64,000 nucleotides of DNA, from contig VZRS01009438.1 of the NCBI GenBank assembly GCA_013398055.1, positions 1 through 64,000 of the forward strand, read 5' to 3'. Shown in pieces: positions 11,209-21,761 of this stretch. The notes below the pieces were generated by a model. It was not told the DNA's origin. It did not search any database and worked only from the letters and a program-made list of their open reading frames with translations. The first letter of the stretch is position 1. Every line of letters starts with the position of its first letter. The stretch is from Ifrita kowaldi (lineage: Eukaryota; Chordata; Aves; Passeriformes; Cinclosomatidae). Both the position numbers and the translations under genes were made by a program.

Positions 11209-14200
11209 GGACCACTTTTGTGTTCCCCTGAGTACCTGTTTCCAGACATGACGTGCGTGGGTTTGGTGAAGGAAGGAGCTGAGTGAGCCCTGCAGCGCAG
11301 GGGTGCAGGCAGGCGGGGAGGTGTCTGCTCTGGCCATGCAGATCTGTACTTGCATTTGCAGCTCAGGGTACAGGGGATGTATCCCTTGAGCCACTTGGGA
11401 ACGCACATTTGGCTCAGCTGTGCCCCACAGCAATGCCCACAGGACCTCAGCCCCAGGACGCTCAGTGTGTGCTGGGGACTGCCTGCACTTCCCGGGGAGG
11501 GGCAGGGGGTGGGTGCTGATGGACCTGCAGGGCCGAACACGAGGGCGCCTGGGCTGGGGGCAGAGCCCTGCTCACCTACACCCCTGCAGTTTCTGGTGCC
11601 AGAATACCCTCACACCACTGCCAGACAACACATTACCCTAAATCCTTTAGGACATGACATGAGAGGGCGTCACGCCTTCCTCTCGTCTCTAACTCCTTTC
11701 CAGAGACAGATCTGGCCTTGCTGCAGGGCCAGAGCCCGAGCCAGAGGGATGGAGCTCAGCACAATCCCCCATGGGTGCACACCCACCTGCTGGGGAGATG
11801 CCAGGCTGCGGCACCAGCGGCCTGGCCCATGGAGGTCCCATCCGACACCGTCTGTCCGGTGTCCGTCTGTCCGGCACCGCTCACACCACAACAGAGGGCG
11901 CTCCCTGCAAACAAGTCCCGCTGGAGGCCTGGCCAGGACAGCCAGCCCCGGTGCCTGGACGGCCTCCCTGGCGCTCTCTCTTCCCTGTTCCCATCCCTCG
12001 GCAACCCCAGCCCTGCTCTGGCCAGCCCGGGGAGCAAAGCCCTGCAGAGCCGGCACCACAAGAGGGAAGGGATGCCCACACCTGCCCCAGCCCCATCTCC
12101 CAGGGCTGCACTTGGCATCACTCGGGTGTTTATGAAATTTTTCTGGTTTGGAAAAGCTGCAGGAGTGCAGCTTTCTGCTCGATTTTCCCCATCGCAGCGA
12201 GCAGGCGCTTTTCACGCGCTCCTCGGGCTTTCTCGGAAATGAGCAACCCCCGGCGGAGTCCTCAACACCTCCAGTGCTTTGTTACTGCTCTTGCCAAGTG
12301 TTAAATGTTGCTGTTGTCGTCCTGGTAACGACTACAGCTCATTTTGCTGTTAATTAAAACGTGTAGAAGTTTGGAGCCCGTGCTCAGGTCTCGCAGGGAG
12401 CACAGAGTAGCCAGATGCTCAGAGTCAAGATGACATTTTTTAGCTCTGCAGAAAGGAGACTGTTTTTTCACAGGGAGGTTTCCCAGAAAGCTGTTCAGTG
12501 ACCAGAATGTCCCATCTGACACTGAGCTAATGCCAGTGTAACACCGCCATCCCAAGCAGATTCACAGAGCCCACTGGTACAGACTGGAAGTAAATCAAAG
12601 GCTGGAATGTAAATCAAAAATAAATCAAATCTCATCTTCGTGGCCCCTGTCTATCACAGCAGAGGCTACTAGAAAGCAGAGTTTCTGTTGCACTCACTCC
12701 TCCATGGAGAAATATTTCCCCCAAAAATATTTTTCCAAAATTCACACTGTCAAAACCAGCTCTGTGTTAGGAAAACTGCGAGCATTGACCGCTCAAACAT
12801 TTCAGGTGATGGAGATGGGCACGGGCTGCCACCGTCCCCTCAGCCAGAGCAGGAACCTGTGCAAATCCGGTCAAAGTCTGATGGCAGCAGGCTTCATCCA
12901 CCCACCCACCCAGCTCCAGGTGGATGCAGACTGTCCCCCATCCTGCTGCAGGCAGCCTCAGACCTCTCTGCTCTGCCCAGCTCCCTCTCTTCATCTCCTC
13001 AGAATCTCAGTCATAGAATTCTAGGATTAGAACAGCCTCAGTCCTTGCCCAGAGAGTCCCTGGGGAAAGGCTTAGCCCTCCCCTCACTTGCCCACAAAGA
13101 TACCCTGCCCACCCTAACACAGGACAAGAAAACAGAAGTCCAGAGACTGGATGCACAAAGGGACCTTGAAAGAAGGAAGAATGCAAAAGGGAGCCAGGGA
13201 GAGGAGAGGAGGAGACACCAAGGGCAGGCAGGGTTTCCCTAGGACTTCCCTGACCTTCTCCTGAGGACACGTGCTCTGCAATGCTGTTGCTATTTAAACT
13301 GCTGTATAAATGGCCATTATTAGTATGTCTGCATGCCTGAGGTCAGCATATCCTCTACAGAACAGCATTTTGCCATAACTCTACACTTATCCAATAAAGC
13401 TGGATGCCCTTTGGACATTTGCTACCTGAAGAAACCCACACTGAGACCCATGAAATGGGTCCTTGGCTGATGATGCAACAATCAACCAACCCTAAGGAGT
13501 TAAATGTTCTTTTGCATAACATACTTCTTTCCCTTAAGGTTCAGTCCACTGAGATCAGTCCTTCAATGGGACATTTTCTTTTGATTTGAAGCTGGCCAAA
13601 TGTGAGTAGTTGTAGAGTGGCTGGGGATAAGCCTTGCTCCTGGGGGAGCTGCTGACACGTGCCGGCTGGAATCTCCATCTCCTGCCTCTGCTGCAGGGAA
13701 AGGCCAGTGTCAGCCACCCACACCATGCTGTCAGGGGGCCATGGCCCTCCCCGTGTGAGAGACTGGATCTGGGAAGCCTGCAAAGAACAAAGCTTGAGTC
13801 TTTGATCAGGAAACCAAAATAGGATTTTGGTCCTAACCCATCCACTGAAGAGTAGTCTTGGACACAATGTCACTGGTGCAGCACCGTTGTCCTCCATCTG
13901 GCCACAGAGTGAACACCAGGGTAGGCTGGAAACAGCACAACGAGGTTAAACAGCTTCTTCCAAAAGTCACCCTGTGAACTGATGCTAAAGAACATGCCAG
14001 GGTTTCCCAGCACAGCAGCTCCTGTGCCTTTCTACTTAAGAGAGTTTAGAAATGGCTACCGTAAACCTGTGAAATTTGGAGTCCTATTTTCAACAATATT
14101 TTTTACCAAATATTTCATAAGAAGATAAAGATTTGTGTGGAGGATTTACCACCATAAAATGCCCCAAGAAACCAGTATGCACCTTCCAGCTGAATGCATG

Positions 14201-15825
14201 GAGGCCAGGAGGCAGCTGGGAGCTCAGCAACAGCTCCTGGGTGCTGTGGGCCAGGCCATTGAGCCAAAATATCATCCACCTTTTATCTCTTGTTGGTACC
14301 AAGCTGTACCTCAGAGGGATTGCAGGGAGAGCTTCACCCAGCGCAGAACAGATTTTTGAACAACCTGGAGAAGCAGCAGCTTGTAAAGTTCAGCCTGTCC
14401 CCCCTCCCTCATACCTGAGGCATGGGCAGAACCTCCTCAAGACCTCACCAGGTACAAACATGTAGTAGCTTCTGTAGTCATCCTGAAAGTGCACAATTGC
14501 TGAACTCTGCTGAGGTGTTTCTGCCCCAGCACCTGATGGCGATGAATTCCACCGGTGAAAGCTACAGCCAAGCCTCAGCTACTCCATTCTTGGGACAGTT
14601 GTTTTCCCAGAACTATAGGTCTCCATTTCTCCCTATCTCAGGGTGCTGGGAAGCACCTTGTCCAGGTTCCAGCAATGCCTAATTTAGTACATGCAGTTCA
14701 AAGGTATAGCAGGGTTTGGGCTGTTTCCTCACTTTTTGCTACACAGTTGCTGTTTCTCTCTTCTACTCTCCCAAAAGACAAAGTCTAAGTGAGAAGAAAG
14801 AAAAATCTCTCTTACAGCTCTCTGGGTTTGTAGCCCCTTGTATTTTGAGCAACTTAGTGTCTGATATTTACCAGCTCATGCAGGTGGTTCAGCAGCTCCC
14901 TGGATATTTGAGAGGTCAGCAGGAACTAAATCAGCTGCAAGAAGAGGAATTGCCCAAATTCAGCAAAGCTGCGTTAGACCAGGCTTGAAAACAAGCACAG
15001 GCTGGGTGTCGTCAGGCCCCTTCTCCACACACAAAGTGATCTCCTCTCCTCTCCTCCCCTGCCCCCATCCCGAGCAGCAGTGCTGCAGCTCCCTCTCACC
15101 ATCACCTCCCTACTACCCAGAAACATCTTGTTTGGGCCCCTGAAACACCAGGCTGGAGTCCTGCACTGCATGGTGCCTCCTGACTTACCTGCATGGTTTG
15201 TGAGATACCCCCTTTGCTTTCCTGTGAGGAAAAACAGTCAGTTAAACCCATCAGTTTCCCCTTCTTTTAGACTGACTCTTCATAGACTTCACTGGCACAC
15301 AAAACAAGCACATCATCTAAATCGCAGATTTTATCTTTCCCATAGGGACGGACACATTTGGAATCCCAGAGGTAGCTACTTACAGCTGTTTGAGCTCAGA
15401 TGCTCCAGTGAGGTCGACTTGCATGCAATTCAGAGGTTTAGCTTGAAGAAAATGGTCAAAGCAGCTGCAATTTATTTATAATTGTGCAGATTAATCAGTC
15501 TAGAGACTGTCAAGAGACTGCTGCAATCTTCTCCTTCGAGTTTCCGCTCAGCCAGGTGCTGCTGCTGGTGCACTGGACATGTTTTGGAACTTCTGGCTGT
15601 TCTTCCTGCTAATGCTAAGCCAAAGCCATTTATATGGAACAATCCTGGTGGTTAATGAATTCAGAAGCAGTGCTGGAATCCCAGCAGAATTACACCACAG
15701 CCATCCCATCCCTTACACCACAACCTAGGAGGGTGGGAGCCTCCACGGAGCCCAGCCCTCTTCCACAGGGTAAGAATGTCTCCATTTAAGAAAGAGTGAG
15801 TAGATCCTTTAATAGAAACACAGAA
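11209..15825. other. Intergenic region between the PIGC and DNM3 3' ends
   Basis: No gene is recognised. GC content falls from left to right. A plus-strand AATAAA lies at 13393. In mammals a small gene (C1orf105) overlaps this side of PIGC on the opposite strand; I found no exon resembling it, but short diverged exons could be missed. Confidence 0.5.
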
Positions 15826-15829
15826 CACA

Positions 15830-15986
15830 CTCTTTTTGTAGTCAGAATTTTATTTTCTTTACATCCAGGCTTATCGTTGACATCTGAAAATAAAATCTTT
15901 CATTTACAAATAGGCTAGTGCAAATTAAAGGTAATTTTTGATTAAAAAAAACCCACATTGTATGTAACACAAAAGAAATGTGTGTG
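15830..15986 (-). terminator. DNM3: 3' UTR and poly(A) signal for DNM3 tail C
   Basis: After the TAA at 15989-15987 the minus strand runs about 130 bases to AATAAA (15854-15849), followed by a likely cleavage site near 15830. The interval is AT-rich, as usual for a 3' UTR. This would also be the most distal poly(A) site for transcripts using tails A or B. Confidence 0.6.
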
Positions 15987-16023
15987 TTAGGATGATCTTC
16001 CTGGAACAGCTGCTGGAGGTCGC
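15987..16023 (-). CDS. DNM3: DNM3 candidate alternative terminal exon C (Arg/Pro tail)
   Basis: The minus strand has a strong acceptor: a T-rich tract ending TTTTTTTCCTAG at 16035-16024, with the exon starting at 16023. The proline-rich-domain exon ends in phase 2 (AG). Joined to this exon it reads ...PSVP-R and then RPPAAVPGRSS-stop, giving 12 residues rich in Arg, Pro and Ala. An AATAAA follows 133 bases later. The tail keeps the basic/proline character of dynamin SH3-binding regions, but it is short enough that chance cannot be excluded. It shares the first four exon bases (GCGA) with exon B. Seen directly: the acceptor, phase-compatible frame and poly(A) signal. Inferred: that it is used. 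Confidence 0.45.
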
Positions 16024-17329
16024 CTAGGAAAAAAACCAAAAAATAACCCAAAAATCACAGGGAGAGGGGGAGATTTAAAACAAAAGGCCAGGATACAATA
16101 AAATGACTCATATACAAAATTATCTTAATAAAATGGGTTAAGAGAAAAAGGCACAGAACATGCATATTAAGGAAAAGAGCAAGAGCAAGATTAGAATCAG
16201 CTGGCTCTCAGCAGAGCCTGGCTTTCATCCTCACCGCCTCCCTTCTGACTTGCCAGTGCCAGAGAACCAGAACAATCCCATCCCAGGTGTGGAGGTCGCT
16301 GGTCACAGGCTTTCTAATTTTCTTGCAGCAAATTATACTCCCTGGAAGAGCTTTTCCCCAGGCAGCCTTAAAATTCTCACCACTATCTGCTTCAAACACT
16401 GTTCTTGGAGTAGATCTTCTGTGAGACTCTGATGAAATGAGGAATCATCAAACAAGAGGGCCTGTGGGGTGGATTGGGGTGTCTGGAGGGGACACTGCTG
16501 GGAAAGGTTAAAAACGTAGCTGGAGAGCCCCGTGGCAGTGAGGGCCCAGTGCAGAGGAGCAGCTGCTCCTCCTGGTACCCAGCACAGAGCACTCAGCTCT
16601 ACCTGACCAACATGCCTGGAACCAGGCTCATCCAGGGTACATGATGTGCTCCAGCCAGAGGGGACACGTGGGACACTGCTGTTCCCTGAGGGGGAGTGCA
16701 CACACTGCCTCAGCCATGGCCATTAATGACTATTAAAGAAATCTCCAAATGTTACAGAATACAACGGGGATGTTCCTCCTGTGTTCATCCCCGTTTGCTC
16801 CCTCCTTTCCCAAAACCTAAGGACCCACTTAGCAACTTTGGGGTTCCCACAGGAAGCTGTTGTGCCGTACAGACCATCTCCAAGCACTGATTGCAGCTAC
16901 TTGGCTCATCCTGATCTGAAGGAGGAACTGAGTAATCAAGACATCTGTGCATTTGTACACAATGGCTTTGGGGGAAATCCCTTTCAGGCACATTTTAACT
17001 CCAGCTCCTGCTCTGGAGGACTCAGTCTCTGAAACTCCCCAAAACATGCTTTTCCCAGCAATGAAGAGAATCCCAGGTACTGCTTGTGAAACATTCATCC
17101 ATTTCCCAGGAAAACATCTCTGCAGCCCTCCAAGCCCCTTGCAGGGGAACAGGCTGAATGCTTCCCTACGGGTTCCATCTCCCCTATAATGACATCTCCA
17201 GTGATCTCAATGCAACAGCACCTCCAATAAATCCTCCCTGCAGTCCCCACCGAGGCAGTGTGGAATGCTGAGATGATGGTGCAAGAGACAGAAGACACCA
17301 CTCACACACATCCAGAAAGTAATAATAAA

Positions 17330-17649
17330 AGCCCATCAAGAATTATAGTTTATTTCAGGTTCAGAAATGCAGCATAACATTTTTACAGCAGGTGTATGTG
17401 ATGCTCAGTAATGACCACAGTTTCGGGAATCCACTCGCTGTGCTCAAAGGTCAACCAGGAATCATTTACAGATTATGAAACCAAAGGCAGATGTTTCGGC
17501 TCACATGAAGTAGGGCATTAACATACAGAGCAAAAAAAAATCAGAAAGAAATTAAGCGTTTGCTTCTTACAAAAAAGAAGTCATCGTTTACCCGTCCTGG
17601 AAAAGTAAAGAGACAGCAGTAAAGCAAACGGCCGGCAAGACGGGACAAA
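17330..17649 (-). terminator. DNM3: 3' UTR and poly(A) signal for DNM3 tail B
   Basis: The stop codon TGA is at 17652-17650. About 295 bases later the minus strand carries AATAAA (17354-17349), followed by a T-rich stretch (TTTTATTATTA, around 17335-17320) that would suit cleavage near 17330. The 3' UTR would be about 320 bases. Confidence 0.65.
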
Positions 17650-17710
17650 TCATAGATCAAGCAAGAGTGGAGGACTGTCTGGACGGGAGGAGCCATCGGC
17701 ATCAGCTCGC
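17650..17710 (-). CDS. DNM3: DNM3 alternative terminal exon B (dynamin-1 'a'-like tail)
   Basis: The acceptor is a classic pyrimidine tract ending CTTTGTCTGCAG at 17722-17711, with the exon starting at 17710. Joined in phase 2 to the proline-rich-domain exon it reads VPR and then RADADGSSRPDSPPLLLDL-stop. From the shared APP(S/G)VP this aligns residue for residue, without gaps and at equal length, with the C-terminus of the dynamin-1 'a' form as I recall it (S-R-P-E-S-P then DL at the end). Matches include S-R-P-(D/E)-S-P and the final D-L. The exon has its own poly(A) signal. It lies 4 kb beyond exon A, so it is either a separate last exon or an alternative acceptor inside a long exon-A 3' UTR. 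Exon structure and homology are seen; usage is inferred. Confidence 0.75.
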
Positions 17711-20700
17711 CTGCAGACAAAGCAAGAGGAAAGACAGGCAGAGTAACATTCATTTACACAAGGGAGCTGTTCTGCAAGAGCCTGGGAGGAGGGGCAGTGC
17801 CACAGCGGCAGGAGCTGTGCCAGAAGTGCACAGAGAGGCTCCCCGGTGGCACAGGGACAGAGTAGGTCTGCTCTCAATTCAGGAGGTTTGGACTATTTTA
17901 AGACAGAAGGACAGAACTAGTCAGGAATCTCGATGTGCTGTACACATCATGGTTAGTGTAGCTGTCTGGAACAGAGAGGATAGTATTTTCTATGTTATAC
18001 TTTAACACGAAATGCCATAACCTATAATGTATCTTCTTTAATATAATAAATAATCTACTTTTAGGAGGCTTACTCAGAAAGTGCAACAAGATCATCAATA
18101 AAATAAACACACATTAACTATGTACATAATTCTTTTTGTTGAACATACAATCTTTTTAACCCTAGCACAAGATCCCTTGAGATCCAAGGCCGAGAGCTAT
18201 TCACGGCACGTGCAAGCTCTTCAGCTGTTGGTCAGCCATGGCAGGGTGAAGTGGAACATGTTCTCTAGGCAGAGACCCAGGCCCAGCCTAAATGCAGTAT
18301 TAGATAAGCACTCTACTGAAACTTAGCAACTACATCACCCAGATCTTTATGTACCTCACATGAGATCAGAAACACCAGTGTTGCTTCATTATTGCTCCAC
18401 TACACCCTGGCAATCTGAGCTGTGCCAGAGGGAATCAGAGAAAGGCAGAGCAACCTGCACTTCTCAGATACGGAGTTCAGGCTTGGCTCATCCCACGTAA
18501 GTGGGTCTGCAGAGGTGGTCAGTTCCTCTTAGCAGATCCACAGGGTGGTTGTCCTGCTTTCCTTCGGGCATGGAGTGATTTTTGCTCCCAAGGCTGCTCC
18601 TCCGAGAACAAGGGACAGGATTGACGGGACTTGCCAGCATCAGGAGCGAGCAGGACAAACAGACCCATTCCGAGCACTGTACAGCAGAAGGAAGTGGGCC
18701 AAGGCTGGAGGACAGTACTTACTCAATTGGATGTGGCAATTTCTTGGGAAGCACTTAAATGTTTTTCCTAGAAACAATTCTATGTGGTTTATTCTTACAA
18801 GTGTATGCGCAAGAAGAGGTGAAATCATCAAACCCTGGATTCACTGTTATTTATTAACCTGCATACCTAAAAGTGTTGCATTTAGGGCATGGGGCCAGAT
18901 TTAGATGAGATCTGAATGAGGATGCAGAGGAAGGAGGGCTGTGCAGCTGTGTCCTGCACCCTCAGCATCAAGCACAGAACCAGATGGTGCTGACGCCTTG
19001 CTGCCGCCTCCTCCTCCTCTTTTGGGTAAATCCACCCTTGAGAGCTTTATTTACAATTCAGGATTACTGTTGAGAAATAGTTTCTTGGGGGCAGAGTTAG
19101 GACAGTGCTGAATTGTGCCACCTACTTCCTTATACTTGGCAGAAACAGTCAGCAAAGTACATGAGGGAGTCTCAAGCAGAGAGGATTTAAAAGCATGTTT
19201 TTAGGCCAGGATCTATGTCATCTGATTGAGGCTCCTAACCTACCAGCATTACCCTCGTGTCCCATGCAGCCACACTGGTCTGAATCACCTCCTGGAGGTG
19301 ACGCTCTTCCCACTGAACAAAGGACAACTGAGCCGAGCCTTTGGGTATGGTGGGATAAACCCAGACTGTGGCCTTGCAATATCATAGAATGGATTGGGTT
19401 GGAAGGCACCTTGGAGCTCGTCTTGTTCCAAGCCCCCTGCCATGAGCAGGGACACCTTCCCCTAGACCAGGTTGCTGAAAGACCCACCCAACCTGGTCTA
19501 TCACCAAGTGAATAGTAGAATTTGGGGTTAAAGTAATTTCTGTGGCTGAGGCATTAAACCTGGCTTTTAATCAGCAGGCAGCTGCCAGTCAGTAACAGAG
19601 TTCTGATAAACTATAGACAGGTGTGCTGGTGAGGCAACAGCATGGGCTACTATGGCTATTTACAAAAATTATATCCAACAGATGCATCACAGGTTACAGC
19701 AGAGAGCACTAAGCAGTGAAAAGCTGCATAGAAGACAAGATGAATCATCAAAATATGGGGGTTTTTTTGTAGTAAAAATTAGTATGACTGTAGTTGTGTT
19801 TGCAACCTTTTTTTCCCTCGAAAGCAGATTCTGTGCACTTGGTGTTGGAGATGTGGGCCTGTTCCCCAAACAAACACCAGCCACTTAAGCAGTCTGCTGA
19901 GATCAACAAGATGCCAGCGCTCTGACAAACTCCATCTTCACTGTGCATCAGATGTGACCTCTAGACTCCCCAGGCGTGTGTCAGAAGTATGAGGTTGACA
20001 GGAAATTAAAGTTAAGCTAACATACAAATCATGATGCTTTCCCAAGCTCGTCTCTCTTCTGCAAGCTGAAACATGATTTGCTGCACTGGTGAGCACAGCT
20101 AATCAGCAGCCTGGGAATACTTAATAGGATAAATCCCCATTTGTTGTGGCTCTTTGATTGGATTCTTCCTAACCATGGGGCTACAGCATACTGGAGCCCT
20201 ACAAGGAGTCTCAATAAATACATTTATTAGACTGATTATACTAGGGGCCTTTGAAACCACCAATTGCTTTGCCTAGGGATCTGTAACCATAATTGTAATA
20301 GCAGCAATTCATATTCTCTGAAGGAACAAGGCCAAATTCCTCTCTAGTTTCATTCTGTTAACTCAGTAAGTTCTAAGCTTTAAGGGTGACACTGACCCAA
20401 AGTGTTTAAAGTGAAGTAATGCAGTTAAGACAAAAGGTTTTTATAATGCATTAATTTATAACGTGCAAAACAAGAGGCAGAGAGGACCTCTGCAAGTGAG
20501 CAGCTGCTAAAACAATCCAGGATGCACAGCTGAGCACTTCCCAGCACCTAGCTGGATAGAAGCAACAGTAAACCAAGGTGTGCATGTAATGCAAAGAGAA
20601 AATCTTTACATAGGGGGCACAGGGGAACTTTATCAACTGGCATGTGAAAATATCACAAATATCTCACATCCAAACCAGACCCTTGGGAAGCTCAGCTGCC

Positions 20701-21691
20701 AGTCTAGGCTGGAGCTCTGTGAACTGGCTCACATGGTGGGCAGAGGAGCAGCAGCCTATGCTCAGCTTTGCATGTATCTGTATCTCTCTTGTCCTTCTGT
20801 GTCACAAAAGGACCAAAAGCGGTGCTCAGTTCCCTGGATCCTGTCACACAGCACATTTCCCTGCACTCACCCCGCTCCAGGGCTTCCCAGGAGTGCAGTA
20901 GGAGCAGGAGTGTGAGCAAGCACTGGCAGAGGACAAAGGTAGCTGGCACACGCTGCTCTGTCAGACACCTGCCCTTCAAACCATCCTCTCCCATCCTGGC
21001 TTCAGAGTGAGAAGGCTCCACGCCAAGCCCTGGGAGCTGGGGCACCCCAGCCTGCTCCTCACCAACCCAACCCACTTGGCATGTCAGCTGCCAGGGTGCA
21101 AATAAAGCAAAACATGCCTTGTCCCACACACACCCTGCTCGTTTAACATTCCTTAAAACTAAACTTCAGATAAAGAGAATTTATGGGAGAAGCAAGCCCC
21201 TTGCAAAAGAGACCTGGAAGTGTGGGGCCTTCAGAAGAGCTTGGTAAGAAACCACATGGCTTTTCTTTGCCCAGTTTAGCCATTACAAGGGAAAACAGAA
21301 AACCTGGAGGGTATAAATAAAATAAAAGCAAGATTCCATTCAGGTAAGAGGAAAAAAAGCAGCAGATCAAATCAACACGTGCACAAACACACACAAAGTC
21401 AAGCCCTCTGTTTGCTGTAGAGGACTGTGAGCACAGTTGCCTGGGTGGAGATATGTGTCAGTAAGTTAGCTAACACCAGTTATTGCAGAAGGAAAAGTCA
21501 AGGCAGCACAGACCTTCCCCAGACATTTAAGACCTCATAAACAATGCAGAATGGACAGAGTATATCAGTAAAATTGGTTACTTGCCTATAGATGTCCATA
21601 CATGCGACTATACACTGGTTATTGTGACAGTTACCAAGCAAATTGTTTCCACATATTTGGTTAACAATGAATGACATGCCAGAAACTCCGT
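17711..21691 (-). other. DNM3: Putative DNM3 exon-A 3' UTR and/or alternative terminal intron
   Basis: This lies downstream of the exon-A stop codon. Minus-strand AATAAA hexamers occur at 20228-20223, near 19050 and near 18850, as well as the exon-B and exon-C signals. Mammalian DNM3 mRNAs have multi-kilobase 3' UTRs, so part or all of this is probably transcribed UTR in exon-A isoforms and intron in B or C isoforms. It contains a CR1 fragment at 19379-19500. No other coding sequence was seen. Confidence 0.5.
19379..19500 (-). mobile_element. CR1 LINE 3'-end fragment
   Basis: The plus strand reads ATCATAGAATGG, then TTGGGTTGGAAGGCACCTTGG, then the CR1 block running through GCAGGGACACCTTCC to CTAGACCAGGTTGCT and CCAACCTGGTCT. 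This is the reverse complement of a CR1 3' end, including the terminal TCTATGAT motif at the left. It is about 120 bp and well preserved. If exon A uses a distal poly(A) site, the fragment lies inside the DNM3 3' UTR. Confidence 0.88.
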
Positions 21692-21761
21692 TTAGTCTAA
21701 CAGGGATGAATCTAACGGACGGATTACAGTGGGCCGAGTAGGTGAAGGGGGCGGTCTTCGA
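21692..21761 (-). CDS. DNM3: DNM3 terminal exon A (canonical C-terminus)
   Basis: The acceptor is a CT-repeat tract ending CTCTCCAG at 21769-21762; the exon starts at 21761 and the stop TAA is at 21694-21692. Joined in phase 2 it reads VPS-RRPPPSPTRPT-VIRPLD-SSLLD-stop. This is the canonical dynamin-3 C-terminus and is closely related to that of dynamin-2. The segment is part of the proline-rich domain, which binds SH3 proteins such as endophilin, amphiphysin and Grb2 during membrane scission. The 70 coding bases equal one base plus 23 codons, as phase 2 requires. Assignment to DNM3 rests on the sequence of the two upstream exons as well. Confidence 0.93.

Noticed and set aside
13008..13045. 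TCATAGAATTCTAGGATT, like a CR1 terminal motif
   Set aside because: No CR1 body adjoins it; the match is too short.
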